Of a stretch of DNA of 64,000 bases, positions 8,583 through 16,292 are shown piece after piece. Under the pieces are notes generated by a model. The model ran no database searches and was not told the origin of the DNA. It saw only the letters and a program-made list of their open reading frames with translations. Made by a program: the position numbers and the translations under genes. Each line of letters starts with the position of its first letter. Positions within the stretch are counted from its first letter, which is position 1. The stretch comes from Bradyrhizobium sp. (GTDB lineage Bacteria; Pseudomonadota; Alphaproteobacteria; Rhizobiales; Xanthobacteraceae), in the NCBI RefSeq assembly GCF_016213215.1, contig NZ_JACRAW010000164.1, positions 16,850 to 80,849 on the forward strand. The letters run 5' to 3'.

Positions 8583-9881
8583 GTGTCACAAGCTACCTTC
8601 CTGAACCGGCAGGCGCTTCATCTGCGCCCCGACCCCGCGCGGGTAATCGTGCGGCCGTTCAAGCCGGCGACTGAACCGCGCGATCTGAACCCGACCGACA
8701 AACTGCGCGCAAATCATATCGTCGACCGGGTTTTCGCACTCGATTCAGAAGCCGTTGCCACTCAGCTTGCTGACGTCCTGGATAATTTCCAGGGTCGACA
8801 TCGTAACCTTCTGGAGAGGTTCGAGGCCCGCGCGGATGAGATGGAAGAAGCTTTCGCAGCGCACGGAGTCTTCTCAAAGATCCAGCGCCAGCTGATCGGC
8901 GCCTATTTTCTCAATGAGTATTCGTTCGAAGCCTCTGCCTTGTTTAACCCCAGCATCGTGCCGCACCCCGATCAATCGGATGCACCGAAGGGCGGCGTGC
9001 GCTACATTCTCAGTCTCCGTGCCATAGGCGAAGGGCATGTGTCGTCACTGACGTTTCGAACCGGAACAATCGCAGCCGACGGCAGCTTGACCGTTGATCC
9101 GACGGCTCGCCTCGCGTCGGTTCCCCGGATTTGCCATCGCGTATCCGGGCCGGACGGCGAGCGTGTCGAGTTGATTTTCAAACCCGAAGAAGACCTCAGC
9201 GAGCGCGTCATCTTTCCCGTTACCGAATCCCAATCGAACGGCATTGAGGATGCGCGCTTTGTCCAATTCATCGATGGCGATCGGAAAACCTACTACGCGA
9301 CCTATACTGCCTACAACGGACGCGCGATCCGTTCCGAATTGATCGAGACCAGTGATTTCGTATCGTTTCGACTGGCGCCTTTGCGGGGTGCTGCGGCGCG
9401 CAACAAGGGCATGGCCCTATTCCCGCGCAAGATTGGCGGCAAGTATGCCATGATCGCGCGGCAGGATAATGAGAACCTGTATCTGATCTATTCAGACGAC
9501 CTCTACACATGGGAAGGCGGTCAGGCCGTTCTGAAACCGCAATTTCCCTGGGAGTTCGTCCAGATCGGCAATTGCGGGTCGCCGATCGAACTTGATGAAG
9601 GTTGGCTGCTGCTAACGCACGGTGTTGGCCCGGTCCGCAAATACTCGATCGGCGCGGCGCTGCTCGACAAGCGCGATCCCTCCAAGGTGCTGGCGCGTTC
9701 GCGTGAGCCGCTGTTGCGGCCTGAGCCATCCGAGCGCGCAGGGTATGTCCCTAACGTCGTCTACACGTGCGGTGCGATGAGGCACAACGGCCAGATCATC
9801 TTGCCATATGCCGTGTCGGACACCTTCTCCAATTTCGCGACCATCAAGATTTCGGCGCTCATGGAAGCGATGCAACGCTGA
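8583..9881 (+). CDS. GH130-family glycoside phosphorylase/hydrolase
   Basis: This protein has the five-bladed propeller signature of GH130 enzymes, which phosphorolyse or hydrolyse beta-mannosides: ALFNPSIVPHPD, then GIEDARFVQF carrying the catalytic Asp region (EDxR), YYATYTAYNG, ALFPRKIGGKYAMIARQD, IGNCGSPIELDEGWLLLTHG and YVPNVVYTCGAM. A leading segment of about 110 residues with HRNLLERFEARADEM is longer than in minimal GH130 proteins. GTG at 8583 follows a GAGGA site. With manA and the GT4 fusion it suggests that the operon makes and recycles a mannose-containing glycan or glycoside. Phosphorylase versus hydrolase cannot be decided by eye. Confidence 0.88.
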   Translation: MSQATFLNRQALHLRPDPARVIVRPFKPATEPRDLNPTDKLRANHIVDRVFALDSEAVATQLADVLDNFQGRHRNLLERFEARADEMEEAFAAHGVFSKIQRQLIGAYFLNEYSFEASALFNPSIVPHPDQSDAPKGGVRYILSLRAIGEGHVSSLTFRTGTIAADGSLTVDPTARLASVPRICHRVSGPDGERVELIFKPEEDLSERVIFPVTESQSNGIEDARFVQFIDGDRKTYYATYTAYNGRAIRSELIETSDFVSFRLAPLRGAAARNKGMALFPRKIGGKYAMIARQDNENLYLIYSDDLYTWEGGQAVLKPQFPWEFVQIGNCGSPIELDEGWLLLTHGVGPVRKYSIGAALLDKRDPSKVLARSREPLLRPEPSERAGYVPNVVYTCGAMRHNGQIILPYAVSDTFSNFATIKISALMEAMQR

Positions 9882-9940
9882 GCGCGGGTTTCGCAATCGT
9901 TGACGTCAACCGTGTTTCTTAACAGGTCGAAGGAATCGTG

Positions 9941-10183
9941 ATGGCCCGCGAAACAACCTACGTCGTGCAGGCATTCAACGCCGGCAAGGGCGGAAATCTG
10001 AAGCCGGACTCTCCGATCGTCTGCAAATCGGAAAGTGGCGCCCTCCGGACAGCGGAGAGACTGGCATTGAGCAAACTCGCCGTCGTCGCGTTCTCGTCCA
10101 CCGGCGACCCCGAAATGGGCGACTACGACGATGAGCCTACAGTCTTCTTCCGGAAGGGCGAGCTTCCGGCTGCCTTCGACTAA
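9941..10183 (+). CDS. Small conserved-type hypothetical protein
   Basis: This 80-residue soluble protein starts MARETTYVVQAFNAG and has a clear AAGGA site eight bases before ATG 9941 (GTG at 9938 is an alternative). It reads as an alpha/beta fold with GALRTAERLALSKLAVVAFSS in the middle and an acidic end (GDYDDEPTVFF). No family is recognised. It follows the GH130 gene by 59 bases on the same strand and could be the last gene of the mannose operon or the first of the following small genes. Confidence 0.65.
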   Translation: MARETTYVVQAFNAGKGGNLKPDSPIVCKSESGALRTAERLALSKLAVVAFSSTGDPEMGDYDDEPTVFFRKGELPAAFD

Positions 10184-10226
10184 GTCCGTGGTTGCAATCG
10201 AGAAGATTATTGACAGAGGAGCCCAG

Positions 10227-10421
10227 ATGAGCGAGCGACTTGAAACATTGAAGAAAGCCCGTGATCGCATGATTGATGACAGAGACACGCATGCGAAAGT
10301 GCTGGCCGCTCCATTTGAGCGTGACACGGCCGAGCGAGCACGCAACAAATTCGTCGAGATTCAAGCGCTGATCGACGCCCTGGACCGCGCAATCGCCGGA
10401 GAAAACCCCGTCTCACGATGA
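10227..10421 (+). CDS. Small helical hypothetical protein
   Basis: A 64-residue, highly charged, all-helical protein (MSERLETLKKARDRMIDDRD, later KFVEIQALIDALDRAI) that could form a coiled coil. AGAGGA precedes the ATG at good spacing. It is 43 bases after the previous small gene on the same strand. An overlapping frame beginning at 10418 is not supported because it is Pro/Arg-rich. Function unknown. Confidence 0.6.
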   Translation: MSERLETLKKARDRMIDDRDTHAKVLAAPFERDTAERARNKFVEIQALIDALDRAIAGENPVSR

Positions 10422-10647
10422 AACTGAAGCGAGTTGGAAGGCGAGACCGGCGGACATTTTATCGCAGGAACGCGGTGGGACGCCAACAGCCACCGCCAAC
10501 TCCCCTAACGCCTCCAGGACTAACTCTGCCAATGTCCGATAGGGAGTCATTTTCAACCGATTCAGCGGAGTCTGCCTGCCCATTACGGACGGCGCGTTCG
10601 GTTGCTGACGGAACTTGATCTACCAGGCGTGCCCATTCGTCGGAAGC

Positions 10648-10884
10648 CTAGGGAATGCGCCGACGCGCCGACTTGGGGGGTATCTTCCCGCTTCGGGGAA
10701 TATCATTCGACGCTGCTTCGCGCGCCAATCGCTCGGCCTTTAGCCGTTGAAAGTTTTCACGGAATGCATTTTGGGCGCGCTGATACTCCGACAAGGCTTC
10801 TTTGGCATCTTGCTGTCTGAACGCTTTCTGGGCTTCACGCTCCGCCGGGGACTGTGTCTTTCGCTCTGAAAAAGAACCGCTCAT
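10648..10884 (-). CDS. Small charged helical protein
   Basis: This 78-residue protein begins MSGSFSERKTQSPAEREAQ and continues with a long amphipathic helix containing KEALSEYQRAQNAFREN and RLKAERLAREAA. It resembles short coiled-coil proteins seen repeatedly in Bradyrhizobium genomes. A strong AAGGAGT site precedes ATG 10884; the longer upstream frame is therefore rejected. The C-terminal tail is basic (PPKSARRRIP). Function unknown. Confidence 0.65.
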   Translation of the reverse strand: MSGSFSERKTQSPAEREAQKAFRQQDAKEALSEYQRAQNAFRENFQRLKAERLAREAASNDIPRSGKIPPKSARRRIP

Positions 10885-11231
10885 TTGCTTACTCCTTTCG
10901 ACCGCGACTCGACTTAGCGCCGCGGACGTCTTGCTGGTGCGGCCACCGACAGGGGCCCTCATCGGGATAGTGAGAAGCAGCCTACTCTGGGTAGTTTCTG
11001 CGGCATCCCCGACAGGGAAACTCTTGACCTGATTGACGTCGCCAAGCCTTTTTGCGGGCATCGTCCCGTCTTGGCCTTCTCAAGCTCCCAGTCTTTTAGG
11101 TTAACGCCTATGCCCTGTTTCAGTTCACCGGCATCAACCCACTATTGCGTGGCAACAATCCAACCGCCGAACCTGCAATGCCAAAAGAGGCCCAATACGT
11201 CAAAGCGGCATCCAGCCACTCTCCCTTCGCA
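10885..11231. other. Intergenic region
   Basis: About 350 bases between two minus-strand small genes. Only short frames without ribosome-binding sites are present. It should hold the promoter of the gene ending at 10648. Nothing else seen. Confidence 0.4.
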
Positions 11232-11447
11232 TCAGGTGCTCCCTGTCGAGAACAGTCGATCGGTAGACCGATCAAGCCGCCTCTCCGTGCCGCTCGCTTC
11301 ATTTAGGTGTCCGACCAATTCACCAGAGAGCCGGTAAATTTTGGTCCCCTTGAGCTCGTAGAGCTTTTGACCGTTGAGATCGAGAATGGTTTGGCCATCC
11401 ACGACGGCAACGTGGATACCTTTGCTGTTGAAGATGTTGCCTCTCAC
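11232..11447 (-). CDS. Small beta-repeat protein (possible 4-fold beta flower type)
   Basis: This 71-residue protein contains repeating short beta units: NIFNSKGIHVAVVDG, ILDLNGQKLYELKG and KIYRLSGELVGHL. The pattern of aromatic/hydrophobic residue plus G-x-x-(L/V) resembles the small 4-fold beta flower proteins of proteobacteria. GTG at 11447 was chosen because GGAG lies seven bases upstream; the longer frame to 11498 lacks such a site. The tail is rich in Arg, Asp and Ser. Function unknown. Confidence 0.55.
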   Translation of the reverse strand: MRGNIFNSKGIHVAVVDGQTILDLNGQKLYELKGTKIYRLSGELVGHLNEASGTERRLDRSTDRLFSTGST

Positions 11448-11614
11448 GACAGGTCTCCATATTGCACTCGACCCAAGACTGCGCTCATTTGATGGCAATG
11501 GCGAGAGAATAGAGCTCCGAATCTCCCGCGACCGCTGTGGCTAAGGTGCGGCGCGATTTGGGGCGGTTTCCTGACACTTCCACATTCTGCCTGCCAAAGG
11601 CGGTCAACATCGCA

Positions 11615-11743
11615 TTAGGTGCCGCCGGTGGTCGCGAACGTTGCAGCCCGGCGCATTTCTCTGAAGACGCCTTCGCGTTGCATCATCTTCTTCAATGCTA
11701 GAAGCGCCTGCTCGACATTATTGTCTGTGGCGAAACTCTGCAC
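11615..11743 (-). pseudogene. Truncated ribosomal protein S21-like gene
   Basis: From GTG 11743 the frame reads MQSFATDNNVEQALLALKK and then MQREGVFREMRR, which closely matches the first 35 residues of S21 (family pattern DNNVDQALKALKKKMQREG, then FREMK). After FREMRR the normal basic helix (HYEKPSEKKARE...) is replaced by AATFATTGGT and a stop, giving only about 42 residues against roughly 70-100 for S21. The longer upstream frame to 11923 has no S21 character. It is divergent from the cold-shock gene. It may be a decayed paralogue or a functional micro-S21; the loss of the basic C-terminal helix favours decay. Confidence 0.6.
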
Positions 11744-12107
11744 GCGTGTTGCCCCGTCAATTGTCGGCGCAAACTGTCGAAGTTCTTCCTGCAGCGGGCC
11801 CGTTGCAGTCAGGAGCGCGGAAGGTTTGTTCAGGCACCGTCCCGGCGGAGATGAAGACTGTCCGGGAGGCGGATTCTGCGCCGCAGCAATCTGGTAATTG
11901 AGGACGGAGGCGAACGGTCTCATGTGCCCGCGTTGAAGCAGATTTTACCTCCTGCACTTGTAATCTGCTAGCGGAACCTATAGATTGCAACCATTCGATT
12001 AGCCGCTGTGCCTTTTTGAATGCGCCTGCGGGCTCCTTCCCGAAGACATCGACCAGTTGAATCTGAACTCGCGTGACGATCACGCGAACTATGCTTTGGA
12101 GAAGAAT
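11744..12107. other. Region upstream of the cold-shock gene
   Basis: A 364-base region that contains the cold-shock promoter and 5' leader, plus the upstream side of the S21-like remnant. Long structured leaders are usual for csp genes, but no specific fold could be drawn by eye. No gene is supported. Confidence 0.4.
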
Positions 12108-12317
12108 ATGCCGACAGGTACTGTCAAGTGGTTCAACGGTCAGAAGGGTTTTGGCTTTATCCAGCCGAACGATGGCGGGAGTGATGTGTTCGTTCACATC
12201 AGCGCTGTTGAACGGGCGGGTCTTTCCGGCCTCGCCGAGGGCCAGAAGGTCACTTTCGACCTCAAAACCGACAAGATGCGGGGCAAGGTAAGCGCGGAAA
12301 ATCTGTCGCTGGCTTGA
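12108..12317 (+). CDS. Cold-shock protein, CspA family
   Basis: This 69-residue OB-fold protein has the RNP1 motif KGFGFIQ and RNP2 motif DVFVHIS, begins MPTGTVKWFNGQ and ends GKVSAENLSLA. It binds single-stranded RNA/DNA and acts as an RNA chaperone at low temperature or under stress. TTTGGAGAAG precedes the ATG. A good intrinsic terminator follows the stop by about 40 bases, so the gene is probably monocistronic. Confidence 0.97.
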   Translation: MPTGTVKWFNGQKGFGFIQPNDGGSDVFVHISAVERAGLSGLAEGQKVTFDLKTDKMRGKVSAENLSLA

Positions 12318-12359
12318 GCCGTTCGCGCCGTTTCACGGATGTACTGAAATGGCGATGCT

Positions 12360-12394
12360 GCCCGCTCGATCCGGGGATTGAGCGGGCTTTGCTT
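12360..12394 (+). terminator. Intrinsic terminator of the cold-shock gene
   Basis: GCCCGCTC pairs with GAGCGGGC across a twelve-base loop and is followed by TTTGCTTTG. It lies about 43 bases past the cold-shock stop. Confidence 0.75.
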
Positions 12395-12416
12395 TGTTGC
12401 GGATTGGGATGACAAG

Positions 12417-12659
12417 ATGGCCGGCAAGAAATCAGCTGAACTGTCCCCTGAACGCATTGCGCGCGCCAACCGGCAACGTCAGGCCTCGGAAGAAGGCGCG
12501 CGAGCGATGGCCGATATCGAGCAAAGGGCAATCGCCGTTCGCAAGAACATGGAACGTCTGCGCGCCTTGAGACAAGCCAAGGAGGCCGAGGACGTGAAAA
12601 CTCAGGCCCCTTTGCCGGTCCCGACGAGGAAGAAGCGCAAACGGGCGCTTTCGGGATAG
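12417..12659 (+). CDS. Small Lys/Arg-rich helical protein
   Basis: This 80-residue protein (MAGKKSAELSPERIARANRQ, then AIAVRKNMERLRALRQAKEA) is a long charged helix with a basic tail TRKKRKRALSG, suggesting nucleic-acid binding or coiled-coil assembly. ATG 12417 was preferred over an upstream alternative start at 12378, which falls inside the cold-shock terminator. No family recognised. It sits alone between that terminator and the convergent transporter gene. Confidence 0.6.
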   Translation: MAGKKSAELSPERIARANRQRQASEEGARAMADIEQRAIAVRKNMERLRALRQAKEAEDVKTQAPLPVPTRKKRKRALSG

Positions 12660-12722
12660 CCGGTGCTTCAGACGGCTCGGCTCGAGGAGCCGGCCGAGGA
12701 AGTGCCCCCATTGCGCGCGACC

Positions 12723-13604
12723 TCATGCTCTTTGCAGCGCCAACGTGACGCCCCCAAGCGTGAGTGCCACTGCCGCTACTTCTCTCATTCCCAAGGGCTC
12801 GCCGAGAACGATCGCCGCCGCGATGATGGCGAGAACCGGTACGAGCAGCATGCCGGTCGAAGCCGACACCGTCGGCAAGCGGCGCAAGGTTTCGAACCAG
12901 GCGAGATAGCAGACACCCATCGGCACCAGCGTCATGTAGACGAAGCAGGCGACGCCGAGCGGTGAGATCGCCGCATAGTTCGGCCGCTCGAACAGGATGC
13001 CGGGAATCAGCATCGCGAGACAGCCGAGGCCGACCTGCCACACCACAATCGCCAATCGCGGCATCGGCAGCGGACTCCGGTTGAGGACATTGCCGAGCGC
13101 GAACAGCATCGCACAGGAGAGCGAAAGGACGACGCCGATGAGTTTGCCGGCGTCGAATGCATAGCCGCTCCCTCCCAAGATCAGAGTGACGCCCGCCATG
13201 CCCAGGACAAGCGCAATGACGTCCCGGACCGTCGGACGCAAATGCAGGAAAGGCCAGGCAAACAGCATCGCCCAGATCGGCATGGTGTAGATGATCAGGG
13301 CGCCTTCGCCGACGGTGACGAACTTCATCGCCATGGTGCCAAGGCCCATCCATGCGACGACGTTGGTGAAGGAGGAGAATAACAGCCTGGGGATGGCCTC
13401 GCGCGGGACCTTGAGCGATTGCCGCTGGCTCACGGCCATGATGCCGAGGATGAGCGAGGCGGCCACGCCGGCGAGACCGCGCGCGAACAGCGGCGGCCAC
13501 TCTTGCAGCAATAGCTTCATCAAAGGCCAGTTGAACGCCCAACCGGAAGCCGCCACGCCAAGGCAGAGGAAGCCAATCGTCTTTTCGCGCCGCGCCCCAT
13601 TCAT
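12723..13604 (-). CDS. EamA/DMT-family transporter
   Basis: A 293-residue inner-membrane protein with about ten helices in two EamA repeats. Recognisable segments are GVAASGWAFNWPLMK at the start, GEGALIIYTMPIWAML in the first repeat, ALVLGMAGVTLILGG at its end, and LGEPLGMREVAAVALTLGGV at the end of the second. It probably exports a small metabolite such as an amino acid or sugar phosphate; the substrate cannot be told. It is distinct from the transporter at the left edge. It is divergent from the aldehyde dehydrogenase gene. Confidence 0.9.
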   Translation of the reverse strand: MNGARREKTIGFLCLGVAASGWAFNWPLMKLLLQEWPPLFARGLAGVAASLILGIMAVSQRQSLKVPREAIPRLLFSSFTNVVAWMGLGTMAMKFVTVGEGALIIYTMPIWAMLFAWPFLHLRPTVRDVIALVLGMAGVTLILGGSGYAFDAGKLIGVVLSLSCAMLFALGNVLNRSPLPMPRLAIVVWQVGLGCLAMLIPGILFERPNYAAISPLGVACFVYMTLVPMGVCYLAWFETLRRLPTVSASTGMLLVPVLAIIAAAIVLGEPLGMREVAAVALTLGGVTLALQRA

Positions 13605-13951
13605 AACGGTCGCTTAGCAACAAAACCGCGCGCACGGTAGGGAACACGCGCGCGCACAAGCCGTGGCGCATGAGCCGAGAACGTTTCGAAGAACGGTGAT
13701 TGCCGACTTTCGCTAGTATGGGGCGGCGTCCCTTCGCCGGGACATTCATCGCTTCCCCGAAACAAGGCGTTTTTCTAGGTCTGTGAATACCAGCGCCCGT
13801 CGACGTTCCTCGGAGATCCATACCGATGTGATCTCGGCCTTGGCGGGTGTACAAAGGGCGGTAGACGACGCTTGTGGAAGCGACGTATGTGGTCGAGCGC
13901 GGCGAAATAGCGGCGGCCGAAAGTTAGGGGCCGCCAGAACGGAGGGCGCAA
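13605..13951. other. Divergent promoter region
   Basis: About 350 bases between the transporter and aldehyde dehydrogenase genes. No gene is supported and no clear operator was found. Confidence 0.4.
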
Positions 13952-15388
13952 ATGGACGTGCATCAGAACTACATCGGAGGGCGTTGGGTCGCTCCCAGCG
14001 CCACCCTGCCGGTCATCAATCCTTCGGACGGCTCGAAAGTGGCCGAGATCGCACGCGGCGGCGCCAAGGAAATCGACGCCGCCGTTGCCGCGGGTCATGC
14101 CGCCGTCAAAGGCGCATGGGGAAAGACGGATGCCGTTTCCAGAGGCCGTCTCCTGTTCAAGATGGCCGAACTCATTCGCCGTGATGCCGAAAACCTGGCG
14201 AAAATGGAGAGTGAGGACGTCGGCAAGCCGATAACCCAGGCGCGCGGTGACGTCGCGGCTTGCGCCCGCTCTTTCGAGTATTACGGCGCCGCCGCCGACA
14301 AGGTGCACGGCGAGACGATTCCCTTCCAGAACGGCTTCACGGTCATGACGTTCTATGAGCCGCACGGGGTGACGGCTCATATCGTGCCGTGGAACTATCC
14401 TCTTCAGATGCTCGGGCGTTCGGTTGCGCCGTCGCTCGCCATGGGCAACGCGGTTGTTCTCAAGCCGGCCGAGGACGCCTCCCTGACGGCTCTCGGCCTG
14501 GCGAGGCTCGCGGAAGAGGCAGGGTTCCCGGCCGGCGTCTTCAATGTCGTCACCGGTCTCGGCGAAGAAGCCGGCGCGGCGTTGTCGGCGCATCCGGGCA
14601 TCGGCCACATCAGCTTCACCGGCTCGCGTGAGGTCGGCATCCTGGTGCAGGCGGCGGCGGCCCGGAACACGATTCCTGTCACGCTCGAGCTTGGCGGAAA
14701 GTCCCCGCAGGTTGTGTTCTCGGATGCGGACTTCAACGAAGCGGGAACCATCATCGTCAAGGCCATCGTGCAGAATGCCGGGCAGACGTGCAGCGCCGGC
14801 TCCCGAGTGTTGATCGAAGATAGCGTCTACGAGCGTTTCACCGGTCAGTTGGCCGAGCGCTTCAAGGCAACACGGGTGGGATCGGCGAGCCAGGACCTCG
14901 ATCTCGGGCCTGTCGTCAATGCGACGCAGAAGGCGCGGGTCGAGCGCTATCTCGATATTGCACGACGCGACGGCCTGAAGGTCCTGGCGGAGGGCTCCTT
15001 CGGCACCAATCTGCCGGAAGGTGGCTATTACGTGAAACCGACGCTGATCGGAGACGTGCCGCCCGACCATGTCCTGGCCCAGGAGGAAATCTTCGGACCT
15101 GTTCTCGTGGCGGTCCGCTTTCGCGATGAGGAAGATGCGGTGCGGATCTCCAACTGCACGCCTTACGGATTGGTGGCCGGTGTCTGGACTGCCGATCTCG
15201 GCAGGTCGATGCGCCTCTCGCGCAAGATCCAGGTAGGCCAGGTGTTCGTCAACAATTACGGCGCCGGCGGCGGAATCGAGCTGCCGTTCGGCGGGATGAA
15301 AGGCTCGGGTCACGGCCGCGAAAAGGGCTTCGAGGCGCTTTACGGCTTCGGCGCGTTGAAGACCGTGACGATCCGGCACGGCGTCTGA
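13952..15388 (+). CDS. NAD(P)-dependent aldehyde dehydrogenase
   Basis: The 478-residue protein is a complete ALDH. It oxidises an aldehyde to the acid via a thioester. Features: IVPWNYPLQM (cofactor-side motif), GNAVVLKPAEDA (Lys that binds NAD), ISFTGSREVG, VTLELGGKSPQ with the general-base Glu, and NAGQTCSAGSR with the catalytic Cys, then EEIFGPVL. It resembles betaine-aldehyde/gamma-aminobutyraldehyde dehydrogenases but the substrate cannot be fixed. GGAGGGC lies ahead of the ATG. An SDR gene follows 93 bases later, so alcohol-to-acid oxidation in two steps is a plausible joint role. Confidence 0.92.
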   Translation: MDVHQNYIGGRWVAPSATLPVINPSDGSKVAEIARGGAKEIDAAVAAGHAAVKGAWGKTDAVSRGRLLFKMAELIRRDAENLAKMESEDVGKPITQARGDVAACARSFEYYGAAADKVHGETIPFQNGFTVMTFYEPHGVTAHIVPWNYPLQMLGRSVAPSLAMGNAVVLKPAEDASLTALGLARLAEEAGFPAGVFNVVTGLGEEAGAALSAHPGIGHISFTGSREVGILVQAAAARNTIPVTLELGGKSPQVVFSDADFNEAGTIIVKAIVQNAGQTCSAGSRVLIEDSVYERFTGQLAERFKATRVGSASQDLDLGPVVNATQKARVERYLDIARRDGLKVLAEGSFGTNLPEGGYYVKPTLIGDVPPDHVLAQEEIFGPVLVAVRFRDEEDAVRISNCTPYGLVAGVWTADLGRSMRLSRKIQVGQVFVNNYGAGGGIELPFGGMKGSGHGREKGFEALYGFGALKTVTIRHGV

Positions 15389-15481
15389 CATGACGTCTGA
15401 ACATGACGTCTGGCCTGGCGTCGGCCACGAGCCGCCGGCCCGCTTGGGCAGGCCGGATAAGAAAGATGGAAGGATAGGATC

Positions 15482-16231
15482 ATGAGGCTACAGAACAAGA
15501 TTGCCATTGTCACGGGAGCCGGTGGCGGCTTTGGCGAGGGCATTGCAAAGCGATTCGCCCAGGAGGGCGCGAAAGTCGCCGTTGTCGACATCCGCGGCGA
15601 CGCCGCCGAGCGCGTGGCCAAGGAGATCGGCCAGGGTGCGATCGCTCTGACGGCGGATGTCGGGGCGGCAGCCGATGTTCAGCGCGTCGTCGACGAGACG
15701 AAGGCAAAGCTTGGCACGCCGAACATCCTCGTCAACAACGCCGGCACCACCCACAAGAACAGGCCGATTCTCGAAGTGGACGAAGCGACCTTCGATCACA
15801 TCTTCCGCGTCAACGTGAAGTCGATCTTCCACTTCGTCCGCGTGACCGCGCCGGTCATGCGCGATGCGGGCGGCGGCGTCATCCTGAACGTCGGATCGAC
15901 CGCCGGCCTGCGCCCTAGGCCGGGACTGACCTGGTATAACGCGACCAAAGGCGCCGTGAACCTGGCCTCGAAATCCCTCGCAGTCGAACTGGCACCGTGG
16001 AAGATCCGCGTGAACGCCATCTGCCCCGTGATCGGAGAAACCGGACTGCTCGAGGCATTCATGGGCATGCCCGACACACCGGAAAATCGCGCCAAGTTCC
16101 TGGCCACGATTCCTCTCGGGCGGATGTCGCGCCCCGCCGACATCGCCAACGCGGCTCTCTATCTCGCTTCCGACGAAGCCGAGTTCATCACCGGCGTCGA
16201 ACTGCCGGTCGACGGCGGCCGGACCGTCTGA
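15482..16231 (+). CDS. SDR-family oxidoreductase
   Basis: A classical short-chain dehydrogenase of 249 residues. The Rossmann motif TGAGGGFGEG is at residues 12-21, NNAG near 87, catalytic Ser in NVGSTAG, and the Y-x-x-x-K pair in WYNATKGA. Asp after the second strand (VVDIRGD) predicts NAD rather than NADP. Closest in style to 3-oxoacyl-ACP reductase-like and glucose 1-dehydrogenase-like SDRs; substrate unknown. AAGGATAGGA precedes the ATG. Likely co-transcribed with the aldehyde dehydrogenase. Confidence 0.9.
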   Translation: MRLQNKIAIVTGAGGGFGEGIAKRFAQEGAKVAVVDIRGDAAERVAKEIGQGAIALTADVGAAADVQRVVDETKAKLGTPNILVNNAGTTHKNRPILEVDEATFDHIFRVNVKSIFHFVRVTAPVMRDAGGGVILNVGSTAGLRPRPGLTWYNATKGAVNLASKSLAVELAPWKIRVNAICPVIGETGLLEAFMGMPDTPENRAKFLATIPLGRMSRPADIANAALYLASDEAEFITGVELPVDGGRTV

Positions 16232-16292
16232 CGGGGATGTCGGTGTTGGCGCGGCGCAGGGCGGATCCTCGCATTGCAATGCGCCGCATGGC

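Noticed and set aside
10418..10618. Small plus-strand frame overlapping the previous gene in ATGA
   Set aside because: The overlap looks like coupling, but the protein is Arg/Pro-rich, has no ribosome-binding site of its own and no recognisable feature.
12262..13854. A 530-residue minus-strand frame
   Set aside because: Overlaps the EamA transporter in another phase and the cold-shock terminator; Arg/Pro-rich with no domain.
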